From assembly GCA_963576735.1 (NCBI GenBank), contig OY755182.1, positions 1 through 64,000 on the forward strand: a stretch of DNA of 64,000 nt. The letters run 5' to 3'. The DNA comes from Bedellia somnulentella (lineage: Eukaryota; Arthropoda; Insecta; Lepidoptera; Bedelliidae). The notes under the pieces are model-generated. The model did no database searches. It was given only the letters and a program-made list of their open reading frames with translations, and was not told where the DNA came from. A program made the position numbers and the translations under genes. Position 1 is the first letter of the stretch, and each line of letters opens with the position of its first letter. This document shows, one piece after another, positions 9,583 through 20,999 of this stretch.

Positions 9583-9830
9583 TAAGTTGCATAAATGGTT
9601 AAAATAAATTTTGTTTTTCTCATTTCAGGTGTTGCATCTTGGAAGCACATAAAAAAGTTCTATGAGCTAGATAATAGCAATCCTCACTTCGTGTTTGCTC
9701 CTAAGTTGTCAAACCCAAATATTAAGCCACTCTGCGGCAATGGGCATTTATTCTAAAGCATCCACCAGTGAGTTATCTACCTATCAACTTTTTAGGCAGA
9801 ATATGTATGTACTTACACACATAAATACAT

Positions 9831-10060
9831 ATTCTCACGGCTATAAATCCCTAGAAGGGGTAGCCATTGAGGAATAAAAAAATCCTCAGTCACTTTTGTA
9901 AAGTGGAGTGGGGAAAGGATGGTAAAATAAAGGGTGTTGGTGTTGGGTCTCCAACCGCGTCGCCCAAAAATCCCTTAAAGCCCCAACACCGTTAGTCGTC
10001 CCTTAGGCAAACCCACTAGAATAAATGGGATAGTGTTATTCTATGCCAACACTACACAGT
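9831..10060 (-). mobile_element. Interspersed short repeat, minus-strand copy
   Basis: Reverse complement of the family seen at 19624, 19996, 20729 and 22165. It starts at CTCACGGCTATAAATCCC and ends at ATTCTATGCCAACACTACAC, with the TATG-rich tail to the left (9800s). It lies in an intron or gap of the decayed P-like gene. Confidence 0.7.
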
Positions 10061-10699
10061 TATAATCATGTATGTATAAATGCGATTCATAATTCTGATT
10101 ATTAATAACTGTATGACAAATCATAAAACAATTTTTATAAATTGTATTTAGAGGATCTTCCCGACTAATCCATGATGTATGCTGTAGGATCACCTTCAAG
10201 CGCGAACTGAAAGGTTACTTTTTGCCTGTGTATGATGACATCTTTAAAAATAAGCAATAGATTTTAATGCTGTAGTAGTAGTAAAATTGTTTCTCATCAA
10301 AAGAGTAGTCACTATATATTTCATTTGAAGAATAAGTTCTATGTACCTTAAGTAAAAAAATAACTTAATATAACCTCGTTTAAAATAAAAATGTAACTAT
10401 ACATATATACATATAGCATCGTTGTTTCAGATGAGTTACCTGCAGCAGCAATCTGCACCGCAAAATTTTTGGAGCATTTCAGTAATTTATTTGATTTATT
10501 GAATGCTAATGCGCCAGACCAGCAAGAAGGAAAACCATATAAAACTAATTTTACTAACCCCGGAGCCCACATATGGAGTTTTTTAAAAAAATCTGTAGTT
10601 TTAGTAAATTTTAGTTGTGTTAATTGTATTTGTAGTTTTAGACACATTTGGATCAAATAGAAAATGTGCTCAAAAAGGCAGGTGTCCGCAGTATGAAGA

Positions 10700-10838
10700 A
10701 TAAAAGAGCATGTATGAAAAGATTGATGGATGCAAACGAAGCCAGAGAGGTTTGCCAGGATCGTACAAAGTGGCGATCGATAGTCTCTGCCTACCCCAAT
10801 GGGAACTAACGGCGTGAGAATATGTATGTATGTATGTT
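10700..10838 (+). mobile_element. 3'-terminal fragment of a LINE (RTE-like), second copy
   Basis: Better preserved relative of 9440-9582. It contains CAGGATCGTACAAAGTGGCG and AGTCTCTGCCTACCCCAATG and ends GGCGTGAGAATATGTATGTATGTATG, a short TATG tail typical of RTE-type 3' ends. Inserted within the decayed P-like gene. Confidence 0.5.
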
Positions 10839-10889
10839 TTAGTAAATGAGTTATAATTTATTGGGTGCCGCAGAAAGCCACCGTCACAA

Positions 10890-11531
10890 TTGGGCTGGCT
10901 TAAATTGATCCATGGATATGAGCGACGGTGGAATAATCTCAATAAAAAATATAACGTTAAAAGCATACCCACAAGGCGAATCAATCAAGATCCCATTAAA
11001 AATTTATTTGGGTGTATAAGAGCCAATTGCGGGTCAAATGATAATCCCACAGTCGCTCCATTCATTGCTGGCTTTAAAACAGCTATTTTAAGCAATATTA
11101 GAAATATTCGTAGCGGAAGCAAAAATAAAACAGTGTCAAAATCTAATTACCTGACAACCAAATCAGGTCCTAGTGCTTCAGGGCATGGGCATGGGCAACT
11201 TGATATTCCAGAGGCAGATATAGAAAGCTCAGCAGAAACACAGGCTTGCGCGTATGTTTGAGGTTTTATTTTCAAAAAAAATATGAGAGATTGCATGAGC
11301 TGTACGAAGGCTATGCTTGCCAATAAGCAGTCTGAAGTACATATTTTCACAGAATTTAAAGAATATGTAGGTGGCAAGCATAGTCTTCAGTATGCTAACC
11401 ATAGCTTTGTAGCCTGTGTTGAAGAATCTGCTAAACTAATAAAAAAATATTTAAAAGAAAATGACCATGAGGATAAAATAAAGTACAATTGCATAAAATT
11501 ATTAGAAAAAAATGACAAAAAAAAGGTCTGA
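10890..11531 (+). pseudogene. C-terminal region of the decayed P-like transposase
   Basis: This is one frame interrupted by a single TGA at 11259-11261. It begins near GWLKLIHGYERRWNNL, then has TRRINQDPIKNLFGCIRANC and SNDNPTVAPF, the conserved C-terminal block of P-type transposases (family pattern RRLNQDPLENFFG...NPT). Position 8 of the NQDPLEN-like motif is K where the family normally has E, so a likely catalytic acidic residue is lost. After a variable linker it reads AYV-stop-GFIFKK and DCMSCTKAML ... FTEFKEYVGG. This matches the cysteine-containing tail of THAP9-like proteins, where the stop replaces the expected Cys of AYVCG. Confidence 0.7.
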
Positions 11532-11964
11532 GAATATAAAAATTATACAGAATTCGGTTTCAATAATAATGATAAAAAGATTTTGCACAGTGAATATCTA
11601 GCGAATACGCCAAGAAACGTCTAGCTAAGAAAATTAAAATATTAAAAAACTCCTGAAATTTTACTTTTCGTTTTATTTATTTCCTTCAATATGAATTCAT
11701 TTTATTTCAAGCAAAAAAAGCAAACCAATACCTAGCTTTTATTCCTTGAAATAAAATTAAATGAATGTTTCAGTATCAATCAAGATCCTAGAAAAGTATT
11801 GCAAAATTTCAAATTTCCCGCCACATCGGTAATGGTAGATTTTTCAAATTTCCCGCCATTCCAAAATTAGACAACAGCGACATCTGACCACTTGTCGCAG
11901 GTACTAACAAAAATACGTATTGTATGGAGTGAGCATTCTTCTCGTTAGAGTATCTGTATTCGTT
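11532..11964. other. AT-rich spacer between the P-like remnant and satellite array 2
   Basis: No gene seen. Contains an imperfect inverted repeat (ATTCATTTTATTTCAAG near 11694 and CTTGAAATAAAATTAAATGAAT near 11744) and two copies of TTCAAATTTCCCGCCA about 36 bp apart (11807-11862). It could be the terminal part of the P-like element, but no matching left terminus was found. Confidence 0.35.
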
Positions 11965-14741
11965 GGTTAGGAATTTAGAAATTAATAGTTGACTTTTGTA
12001 CCCTCTTTTTGTGTTCTTTTGGCTTTTCATAGCTACTTACCTTCATTTAGCAGTGTTCCGCCTTCCGCAACCTGAAAATAAATAATATTTGTTAGTTTTA
12101 AGTGTAAAATATCATAAAATATCATCGAAATTTAGGTTTTTCGAAAATATTTTTAATTTTTTGTAGGCGAACTGCCACTTTTTTGTACTGAATTAGATAG
12201 TTCTCGTTGAAACAGATTTTTAGAGTGCCTGAACACCGTAATCGGCCCAATACTTTTCGAGAAAATTCGAAAAAATTGTTTTTCAAAGTTCACCTTAGCG
12301 CGATACGAAATGTATGGGCGTTAGGAATTTAGAAATTAATAGTTGACTTTTGTACCCTCTTTTTGTGTTCTTTTGGCTTTTCATAGCTACTTACCTTCAT
12401 TTAGCAGTGTTCCGCCTTCCGCAACCTGAAAATAAATAATATTTGTTAGTTTTAAGTGTAAAATATCATAAAATATCATCGAAATTTAGGTTTTTCGAAA
12501 ATATTTTTAATTTTTTGTAGGCGAACTGCCACTTTTTTGTACTGAATTAAATAGTTCTCGTTGAAACAGATTTTTAGAGTGCCTGAACACCGTAATCGGC
12601 CCAATACTTTTCGAGAAAATTCGAAAAAATTGTTTTTCAAAGTTCACCTTAGCGCGATACGAAATGTATGGGCGTTAGGAATTTAGAAATTAATAGTTGA
12701 CTTTTGTACCCTCTTTTTGTGTTCTTTTGGCTTTTCATAGCTACTTACCTTCATTTAGCAGTGTTCCGCCTTCCGCAACCTGAAAATAAATAATATTTGT
12801 TAGTTTTAAGTGTAAAATATCATAAAATATCATCGAAATTTAGGTTTTTCGAAAATATTTTTAATTTTTTGTAGGCAAACTGCCACTATTTTGTACTGAA
12901 TTAGATAGTTCTTGTTGAAACAGATTTTTAGAGTGCCTGAACACCGTAATCGGCCCAATACTTTTCGAGAAAATTCGAAAAAATTGTTTTTCAAAGTTCA
13001 CCTTAGCGCGATACGAAATGTATGGGCGTTAGGAATTTAGAAATTAATAGTTGACTTTTGTACCCTCTTTTTGTGTTCTTTTGGCTTTTCATAGCTACTT
13101 ACCTTCATTTAGCAGTGTTCCGCCTTCCGCAACCTGAAAATAAATAATATTTGTTAGTTTTAAGTGTAAAATATCATAAAATATCATCGAAATTTAGGTT
13201 TTTCGAAAATATTTTTAATTTTTTGTAGGCGAACTGCCACTTTTTTGTACTGAATTAAATAGTTCTCGTTGAAACAGATTTTTAGAGTGCCTGAACACCG
13301 TAATCGGCCCAATACTTTTCGAGAAAATTTGAAAAAATTATTTTTCAAAGTTCACCTTAGCGCGATACGAAATGTATGGGCGTTAGGAATTTAGAAATTA
13401 ATAGTTGACTTTTGTACCCTCTTTTTGTGTTCTTTTGGCTTTTCATAGCTACTTACCTTCATTTAGCAGTGTTCCGCCTTCCGCAACCTGAAAATAAATA
13501 ATATTTGTTAGTTTTAAGTGTAAAATATCATAAAATATCATCGAAATTTAGGTTTTTCGAAAATATTTTTAATTTTTTGTAGGCGAACTGCCACTTTTTT
13601 GTACTGAATTAGATAGTTCTCGTTGAAACAGATTTTTAGAGTGCCTGAACACCGTAATCGGCCCAATACTTTTCGAGAAAATTCGAAAAAATTGTTTTTC
13701 AAAGTTCACCTTAGCGCGATACGAAATGTATGGGCGTTAGGAATTTAGAAATTAATAGTTGACTTTTGTACCCTCTTTTTGTGTTCTTTTGGCTTTTCAT
13801 AGCTACTTACCTTCATTTAGCAGTGTTCCGCCTTCCGCAACCTGAAAATAAATAATATTTGTTAGTTTTAAGTGTAAAATATCATAAAATATCATCGAAA
13901 TTTAGGTTTTTCGAAAATATTTTTAATTTTTTGTAGGCGAACTGCCACTTTTTTGTACTGAATTAAATAGTTCTCGTTGAAACAGATTTTTAGAGTGCCT
14001 GAACACCGTAATCGGCCCAATACTTTTCGAGAAAATTCGAAAAAATTGTTTTTCAAAGTTCACCTTAGCGCGATACGAAATGTATGGGCGTTAGGAATTT
14101 AGAAATTAATAGTTGACTTTTGTACCCTCTTTTTGTGTTCTTTTGGCTTTTCATAGCTACTTACCTTCATTTAGTAGTGTTCCGCCTTCCGCAACCTGAA
14201 AATAAATAATATTTGTTAGTTTTAAGTGTAAAATATCATAAAATATCATCGAAATTTAGGTTTTTCGAAAATATTTTTAATTTTTTGTAGGCGAACTGCC
14301 ACTTTTTTGTACTGAATTAGATAGTTCTCGTTGAAACAGATTTTTAGAGTGCCTGAACACCGTAATCGGCCCAATACTTTTCGAGAAAATTCGAAAAAAT
14401 TGTTTTTCAAAGTTCACCTTAGCGCGATACGAAATGTATGGGCGTTAGGAATTTAGAAATTAATAGTTGACTTTTGTACCCTCTTTTTGTGTTCTTTTGG
14501 CTTTTCATAGCTACTTACCTTCATTTAGCAGTGTTCCGCCTTCCGCAACCTGAAAATAAATAATATTTGTTAGTTTTAAGTGTAAAATATCATAAAATAT
14601 CATCGAAATTTAGGTTTTTCGAAAATATTTTTAATTTTTTGTAGGCGAACTGCCACTTTTTTGTACTGAATTAGATAGTTCTCGTTGAAACAGATTTTTA
14701 GAGTGCCTGAACACCGTAATCGGCCCAATACTTTTCGAGAA
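11965..14741 (+). repeat. Satellite array 2, subfamily 1, 354-bp monomer (about 7.8 copies)
   Basis: CATAGCTACTTACC recurs at 12028, 12382, 12736, 13090, 13444, 13798, 14152 and 14506, always 354 bp apart. Monomers alternate irregularly between GAATTAGATAG and GAATTAAATAG. Monomer 3 carries GGCAAACTGCCACTATTTTG plus GTTCTTG, the same rare variant set as monomer 4 of array 3. The array is interrupted at 14741 by a LINE and resumes at 17495. Confidence 0.96.
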
Positions 14742-17081
14742 CACAACATAAATTATAATAATCTGTCACAATTAAATAGTGTAACTAACCACAATAACCG
14801 CACACTAGACTTAGTATTTAGTAACCAACCCTCGTGTTTTACCGTTGAAGAAGCTTCTAGGCCTTTACTATCACTAGAAAATCACCATCCAGCTTTAGAC
14901 ATAAATTTCTCGAAACCGCACAACACCTTCGTAAAGTATCGTAAAACCGAATCTCCAAATTTTTTTCTTAGTAACTATGAAGCAATAAATGATGCACTCT
15001 TAAACATTAGGTGGTTGGAGTTATTTAAGGATATAGAAGATGTTGACACTATAGTTGCATTGTTTTATGACAGATTCTTGGATATTATAATGGAACACAC
15101 GCCGGTCAGAAAGCCTAAGGATTCACACTATCCAATCTGGTTTTCTCGTTCCTTAATAAAATCCTTGAAGGAAAAGGCAAAGTATCACAGACGCTACAAA
15201 AAATATGGGAATCCGCTTGACAAACTTACTTTTGATATAACTCGCACTCGCTGTGACTCTATGATCAAAGAATGTTTTTCTATGTTTAAAGCACACGCCA
15301 TTGATCATATGCGAAAGCAGCCTAAATTTTTCTGGAAATATTTTAATGATCAAAAATCGTCTAAGTCTAGTTTACCAAACGAAATGTACCACAACTCAGA
15401 AACAGCTAAAGGTGGTCAACAAATTTGTGATCTGTTCTCCTCTTATTTCCAACAGGTTTACTTAAGCGTTAAACATTCTGCTAAAACAGATTGTCCTTCT
15501 AATTTTAATGTCCTGTACAAGGAGTGTTGCTCAAATATAGGTTGCTTAACTATTACAGAAGAGGAAATACTGAAACAACTTCAATCACTGGATTGTAACA
15601 AGGGACCGGGTCCTGATACTATTCCACCACTTGTTATTAGAAACTGCGCTAAAAATATATCTCTACCTCTTACATATATTTTTAATGTATCATTGAAAGC
15701 AGGAGTCTTTCCCCAAAAGTGGAAATTAGCCCACTTAACTCCTATTCCAAAAGGTGGGGATCCAAATAATATTGCTCTGTATAGACCAATATCCATGTTG
15801 TGCATAATCGGTAAAATACTAGAAGCAATCGTTCAAAAACATCTGTTGACACACCTAAGAACAGCTATTAATAAAAATCAACATGGTTTTCTACCGTTGA
15901 AGTCTACGACTACAAATCTGGTCTCCTACATTTCTTATATAGCTACTGAGTTAGACAAAGGTAACGAAGTGCATGCTATTTACACTGATTTTAGGAAGGC
16001 CTTCGATCTTGCGGATCAAGATATAATTCTGATGCGTCTTGAATCGATGGGTGTTCACGGTTCACTATTGCGATGGTGTAAGTCTTACCTTTCTAAACGC
16101 TCACAGTTAGTTTGTACCCATGGGTTTAAGTCTAAGGAGTGTCAAGTACCTTTAGGCGTACCACAAGGATCTCATCTCGGACCACTATTCTTTCTGGTAT
16201 TTATAAATGATCTTCCTGATTTAATTAAGTCAGAGTGCAAAATGTACGCAGATGATTTAAAAATATATCGGGTAATTAAGGAAGAAACCGACATCCAACT
16301 ACTTCAGGCTGACCTTAAAACATTGGAGTGGTGGTGCAATGAAAATAACTTACAGTTGAACCCCGAAAAATGTTTCTTTATAAATTTTTCTCGGAAAAAA
16401 CATTGCCAAAATGCCACCTACACAATAGGCGAACAGGTTTTACCTTCAAAAGAATGTGTAAGGGATTTGGGCGTAATGGTCGATAATAAGCTAAACTTCC
16501 GGGAGCATCTTAATTATATTATCCAGAAGACTTCGCGTTTGGCTGGCTTCATAAATAGGCAAACTAAGGTACTGCAAAATTCTCAAGTCACCATATTAAT
16601 TTATAAGGCCTTGGTTCGGAGTATCTTGGAGTTTAACAGTGTGGTATGGAACCCAGGGTACTCAGTTCACTCGAATCGGTTAGAAATTGTGCAAAAGAGG
16701 TTTCTCTACATGTTAAGCTTCAATGATCGCCTGTGTCATACCCTAACTTCTTATGATAAAAGACTATGTCATTATAAATTACAAACACTTAAAAGTCGTA
16801 GGACCATATCAGATATTCTTTTTATCTACAAAACAATAAACGGCCAAATAGATTCTCCTGAACTATTAGAATCATTAAATTTTTCAATTCCACGATCCTG
16901 TAGTAGGCTTCAAAATAATAAAACCTTTCGTCTCCCGTCAGTAAGAACCAATCTAGGAACTCACTCCCCTATTTATCGCATGTGTTCGTCAACTAACTCA
17001 GTTCGATCTCTTTTAGATATATTTAATGATAGCTTGGCAGCCGTGAAACACTCATTATCAATTTATTATAGTGCTCCATAA
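14742..17081 (+). CDS. LINE ORF2 remnant: endonuclease C-terminus and reverse transcriptase
   Basis: The frame is open from the insertion point to TAA at 17079-17081. A TTG/ATG-like start upstream at 14685 lies in satellite DNA, so the first ~19 residues of the longest open frame (KQIFRVPEHRNRPNTFRE) are satellite-encoded. Element-derived residues begin with the end of an APE-type endonuclease (NRTLDLVFSN, then HHPALDINFS). The RT has GPGPDTIPPLVIRN, YRPISMLCIIGKILEAIV, NQHGFLPLKSTT, YTDFRKAFD, VPLGVPQGSHLGPLFFLVF and KMYADDLKIYRV (YADD near residue 520 of the longest frame). A C-terminal thumb-like region and no RNase H follow. The clade is Jockey/CR1-like; GSHLGP also occurs in Daphne-like elements. 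Confidence 0.88.
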   Translation, partial: HNINYNNLSQLNSVTNHNNRTLDLVFSNQPSCFTVEEASRPLLSLENHHPALDINFSKPHNTFVKYRKTESPNFFLSNYEAINDALLNIRWLELFKDIEDVDTIVALFYDRFLDIIMEHTPVRKPKDSHYPIWFSRSLIKSLKEKAKYHRRYKKYGNPLDKLTFDITRTRCDSMIKECFSMFKAHAIDHMRKQPKFFWKYFNDQKSSKSSLPNEMYHNSETAKGGQQICDLFSSYFQQVYLSVKHSAKTDCPSNFNVLYKECCSNIGCLTITEEEILKQLQSLDCNKGPGPDTIPPLVIRNCAKNISLPLTYIFNVSLKAGVFPQKWKLAHLTPIPKGGDPNNIALYRPISMLCIIGKILEAIVQKHLLTHLRTAINKNQHGFLPLKSTTTNLVSYISYIATELDKGNEVHAIYTDFRKAFDLADQDIILMRLESMGVHGSLLRWCKSYLSKRSQLVCTHGFKSKECQVPLGVPQGSHLGPLFFLVFINDLPDLIKSECKMYADDLKIYRVIKEETDIQLLQADLKTLEWWCNENNLQLNPEKCFFINFSRKKHCQNATYTIGEQVLPSKECVRDLGVMVDNKLNFREHLNYIIQKTSRLAGFINRQTKVLQNSQVTILIYKALVRSILEFNSVVWNPGYSVHSNRLEIVQKRFLYMLSFNDRLCHTLTSYDKRLCHYKLQTLKSRRTISDILFIYKTINGQIDSPELLESLNFSIPRSCSRLQNNKTFRLPSVRTNLGTHSPIYRMCSSTNSVRSLLDIFNDSLAAVKHSLSIYYSAP

Positions 17082-17157
17082 TTATTATTATTTTTTGAGC
17101 AACTTTTTTGAGTTTTTTATCTTTTTTATCTTCTTTTTTATGCCTTTGTTTGTTGGT

Positions 17158-17340
17158 GTCAGATTTTTTTATTTAAATTATTTAAATTTTTTAGTGTTTA
17201 ATTTTTAATGTATTTTTTTTTTATTCTTGTGTTTACAATCATTGTCATTGTTGTCAGATTTTTTTATTTAAATTATTTAAATTTTTTAGTGTTTAATTTT
17301 TAATGTATTTTTTTTATTCTTGTGTTTACAATCATAGGTC
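17158..17340 (+). repeat. 95-bp tandem duplication in the LINE 3' UTR
   Basis: GTCAGATTTTTTTATTTAAA starts at 17158 and again at 17253, each followed by the same TTTTAGTGTTTAATTTTTAA and TTCTTGTGTTTACAATCAT sequence. The second copy leads into GGTCTAAGATAAAATATTTA and the poly(A) tail. Confidence 0.85.
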
Positions 17341-17494
17341 TAAGATAAAATATTTATTTATGTATTAACGAGCATGCAGTATCTACATCAAGTAGAGTGC
17401 AAAAGAAAAACATGTCGTCAATATTGTTGTATTGTTACTTTCCTAATTTTGTACTTGGTTTTGTAGATCAATAAAAAAAAAAAAAAAAAAAAAA

Positions 17495-17608
17495 GAGAAA
17501 ATTCGAAAAAATTGTTTTTCAAAGTTCACCTTAGCGCGATACGAAATGTATGGGCGTTAGGAATTTAGAAATTAATAGTTGACTTTTGTACCCTCTTTTT
17601 GTGTTCTT
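17495..17608 (+). repeat. Satellite subfamily 1, resumed monomer after the LINE
   Basis: Continues the monomer broken at 14741 and runs through TTAGCGCGATACGAAATG and GTACCCTCTTTTTGTG to GTGTTCTT, where it joins unrelated sequence (CAGGCGGGCGACACTTCG). Confidence 0.93.
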
Positions 17609-18141
17609 CAGGCGGGCGACACTTCGAACTTTTGTGGATTGAAAATAATTGTTTTTCTGTAATAGCATTTAGCCTGTTTACTATAAGGTCTTTTTGAGCT
17701 TAACATCAAACCGTCCACATTTTCACTACCAACTTAAAAAAATAAAATATTGTCGTAGGGTTGCAAGCCCTGATTGTATATAACAATATGGCGAATGTTT
17801 CGGTTAGCTACAAATATTGTCTTCTGTGTTGTTTAGTTTTTTCGGATATTCAATCTACATATATACCACATAATTATTTTTCTCATCACTTAGTTTGTCT
17901 CGTTGTTTAGTTTTTCGCAAAAAGACGATTTATCTAGGTTAAGTGTGGTTTTTTAGTGTTCTGTTCGTCAAAAACTTTTTCGCGCAAAGACGATTTATTT
18001 TACTTTAATTCTTTTTCTCTTAGTGTTAGTCTTTTTCGTACATTAGTTATTTAGTTTTTCGCAAAGGACGATTCATATTTTTTAGTTATTACTTAGTACT
18101 GAATTGTATATTTTCTGTTGTGTGTACGTTATTCTGCAAGA
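17609..18141. other. 5' flank of the THAP/P-like gene
   Basis: No ORF or known repeat. It is AT-rich with three degenerate copies of a roughly 22-bp motif (see 17911-18076) and presumably contains the promoter and 5' UTR. No TATA box can be singled out with confidence. Confidence 0.4.
17911..18076 (+). promoter_or_regulatory. Three spaced copies of a TTTTTCGCAAAGACGATT-like motif
   Basis: TTTTTCGCAAAAAGACGATT at 17911, TTTTTCGCGCAAAGACGATT at 17976 and TTTTTCGCAAAGGACGATTC at 18055. Spacing is 65 and 79 bp. They lie 65-230 bp upstream of the THAP start codon. Subterminal repeats like this are often transposase-binding sites in DNA elements, or may be a promoter feature; function is inferred. 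Confidence 0.4.
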
Positions 18142-20961
18142 ATGAGTGAACCAATTTTGGCCCCAAAATTAAGAGCGAGCCGGCAAAAATGTATTGTTTG
18201 TGGAATAAGAAAAGTCCCTGGATCGAGCACAATTTTAAGTCGAATGCCTCGGGATCCCGTAAGGTAGGTTCATACTCATTAGTATTTTCTGCTTGGGGCA
18301 CTATTTAAAATAATAAATAAAAACTGGATGAAAATTTTCTAAGTCCTGTCCCCATAGTGCCCCCTTCGGTACACCCCAACCCTTTGCATACCATATATAC
18401 ATTTACAAATGTGTATCATACATTTTTTATCTTTTTTCTTCTTGAAAACCATAAGTTAATATTACAGCTGGTCTGAATTAAACTTTATTTGTTTTTTTCT
18501 AAACTTATGTTGGACTTAACTGTAGTATTTAATGATGGGACACTGAAATTATAATTAGGTGTAATGAATAACTTCTAATAAATACATATTTATTTTAGAT
18601 GCAGAGCTTGGGTTAGAATAATTGGCATAAGTGATTTGGTACACATACCTATAGAGAAATTGCATAGCTTAAAATTTGTCTGTGACAAACACTTTCGTAA
18701 AGAAGACTTCAATCCACTTAGAACCCGATTATCCAAACATGCTATTCCAAGTCTTAATTTGACTAAACCACCATTATCTGATGAAGAGTTGAAAGAATTC
18801 CCAATGTTCATGTGTCAAGAACCTGCACATTCATATGGTAAGTATTAAATAGATACAACTTTACACATATTCTATTCACTATATAAATTACAATATAGTG
18901 TATCACTAGAGTAAGCTAAACCATCTTTTTGAGAAAAGTCTCAATTCTGTTATTTTTGTCACATTTGTACTACTATGGTTTATGAAGTTACCAAGGGATT
19001 GTTGGGCCTCTTAAATACTTCTTAGATTATACAACTAACCAATTATTAAAATGTTATTCAACATGTGATTTTCATGTCCTTTACTCCTTTATTACCAATA
19101 GTGACTTATTGAGTTTCGTTACTGACAGAGTGGCCAAAGTTTTTTAATTGGTGTTTAATATAAGATTTGTAATGTTAATTCCTTTGTTTTAGGGTCCTCA
19201 TCAATTACAAAACAAAGTATTGTACCACTATTAAAAAAACGGCAAATACCTCATTTAAGTGTCACAACTGAGAGTAAGTATATAATTTTTTGGTCACCAA
19301 AGATTTATGATATTTAAATATTGAATAATGATATGAGGTATGGCATAATTTTGATTGTTTAATATTAATAATTACAGATATTCTGCGAAATATTACCAAT
19401 GTGGATGTGATCACTTCTCATGCCAACAATGAATTACCTAGTACTAGTGGACAGAATGGTTTGTACAATATTTCATATTTTTTTTAGTCTTTACACACAC
19501 TAAACTGTGCCAGACAGATATTAATTCCTCACATTTGGGACAGATAATGACATATATTATGAAACCAGCTGCTATTCTCAGTCTGTCAATAAAGACAAAT
19601 AATAATATTTATAACACTTTCCTGTGTAGTGTCAGCATAAAATAACACTAACCCATTTCTTCCGGTGGGTGTAGGTAAGAGGTGACTAACGGTATTGGGT
19701 CTTTTAAGGGATTTTTTGGGGATGAGATGGAGACCCATCACCAAAAACCTTTATTTTACCATCCTTTCCCCACTTAACTTTCCAAAAGTGGCTGAGGAGT
19801 TTTTAGTTCCTTGGCTCTGGCTACCCCTTTTAGGGATTTATAGTGGTTAGCATATTAATGTATTAAAAGTCTTATTTCTTTATTTCAGTTGATTTAGCTG
19901 TACCTGGGCCATCATCTTTTTGTGTCACAAATTATATCAGGAAGAGAAAATCATCTGAAAATAAAGGTAATGTATTTATTTTTGTGCTACTACAGCTGTG
20001 TAGTGTCGACTTAGAATAGCACTACCCCATTTCGACCCATGGGTGATCGTAAGAGGCAACTAAGGTTATAGGGGCTATTGAAGATTCTTTTGGGCGATGA
20101 GGTGGGAGACCCTTCACCAATAATTATTTATAATAACCATCTTTTCCCCCCATAACTTCCAAAAGTGGCTGAGATTTTTTTTATTTCCAAAGCTCTGGCT
20201 ACCCCGTTTAGGGATATATAGCCGTGAGTACATGTATGTATGTATTTATTTTTCTTTATAGAATGCCATAGTTGATAGTATGATGTACAGGCAAAATTTT
20301 GTGCTTTTTAATAATTAGTATCATATGTCTCAATGTCCAAAAGTATTAGTACCACTGCAACTCATTCATACTCACATGCATATTGTCACGCCTGTAAACT
20401 TAATATGAGAATGCCGTGTGTCAGAACCTATTATGTCAGATTCATTGACCACTTTTGGCAATTAAGAATAGTAAGAGATATTGATAAATAGTTACTGGTG
20501 ATTGTTTGCCAGCCGCATTGCCTAATAGAGGCACCAATTGAAGAAGGCAAATTTTCACCATATTTTCCAATTAAGTGATAAATAATGATCAATAAAATCA
20601 CGCCTGTAATCCCAAATGGGGTAGGGATAGCATCAGAATTAAGATTAATCAAATCAGAATTAAGGGCTTTCAAATTAGGCAATTAGCTATTGGAAATGGG
20701 ATAATACGTGGTAAAACAGATATATTGCTATGTAGTGTTGGCTTAGAATAACACTACCCCATTTCTTCCGGTGGGTGTACGTAAGAGGCGACCAACGGTA
20801 TTGGTGCTTTTAAGGGATTTTTGGGCGATGAGGTAGGAGACCCATCACCAACAACCTTCATTTTACTATCCTTTCCCCACTTATGTTTCTAAAGGTGGCT
20901 GAGGAATTTCTAATTCCTTAGCTCTGACTACTCCTACTTGGCATTTATAGCCGTGAGTATG

Positions 20962-20999
<38 letters not shown>

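Larger units (their letters stand above)
9017..11531 (+). pseudogene. Decayed P-element/THAP9-like transposase gene
   Basis: Pieces of a P-type transposase appear in the right order. Exon 9017-9109 (acceptor CTTCAG, donor CAGTAAGT) encodes CSKCGSSEATNPGLRLHRFP, the first half of a THAP zinc finger. Exon 9629-9767 has SWKHIKKFYELDN and FAPKLS, then, in another frame, QILSHSAAMGIY; both resemble the insertion domain of P-type transposases, with a deletion/frameshift between. 10431 to about 10605 encodes DELPAAAICTAKFLEHFSNL. 10890-11531 is the C-terminal part. The RNase H half seen in the relative at 18142-22109 is missing. A LINE tail, an interspersed repeat and a second LINE tail have landed inside. 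Frame breaks, missing core and the TGA at 11259 make it non-functional. Confidence 0.72.
14742..17494 (+). mobile_element. 5'-truncated Jockey/CR1-group LINE inserted in satellite
   Basis: The satellite sequence CTTTTCGAGAA is interrupted here and resumes as GAGAAAATTCG at 17495, giving the 5-bp target-site duplication GAGAA (14737-14741 and 17495-17499). The element is truncated within its endonuclease domain, keeps the complete reverse transcriptase and 3' UTR, and ends in a run of about 22 A (17473-17494) preceded by ATCAATAAA. This is a classic target-primed insertion. The perfect flanks and open ORF suggest a young copy. Confidence 0.93.

Noticed and set aside
10140..10258. Possible extra exon of the decayed P-like gene after a TATTTAG acceptor
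   Set aside because: No frame gives recognisable P-type sequence and all frames stop early.
20431..20682. 83-codon minus-strand frame in intron 5
   Set aside because: No domain, no splice or start support, and it lies antisense inside an intron.
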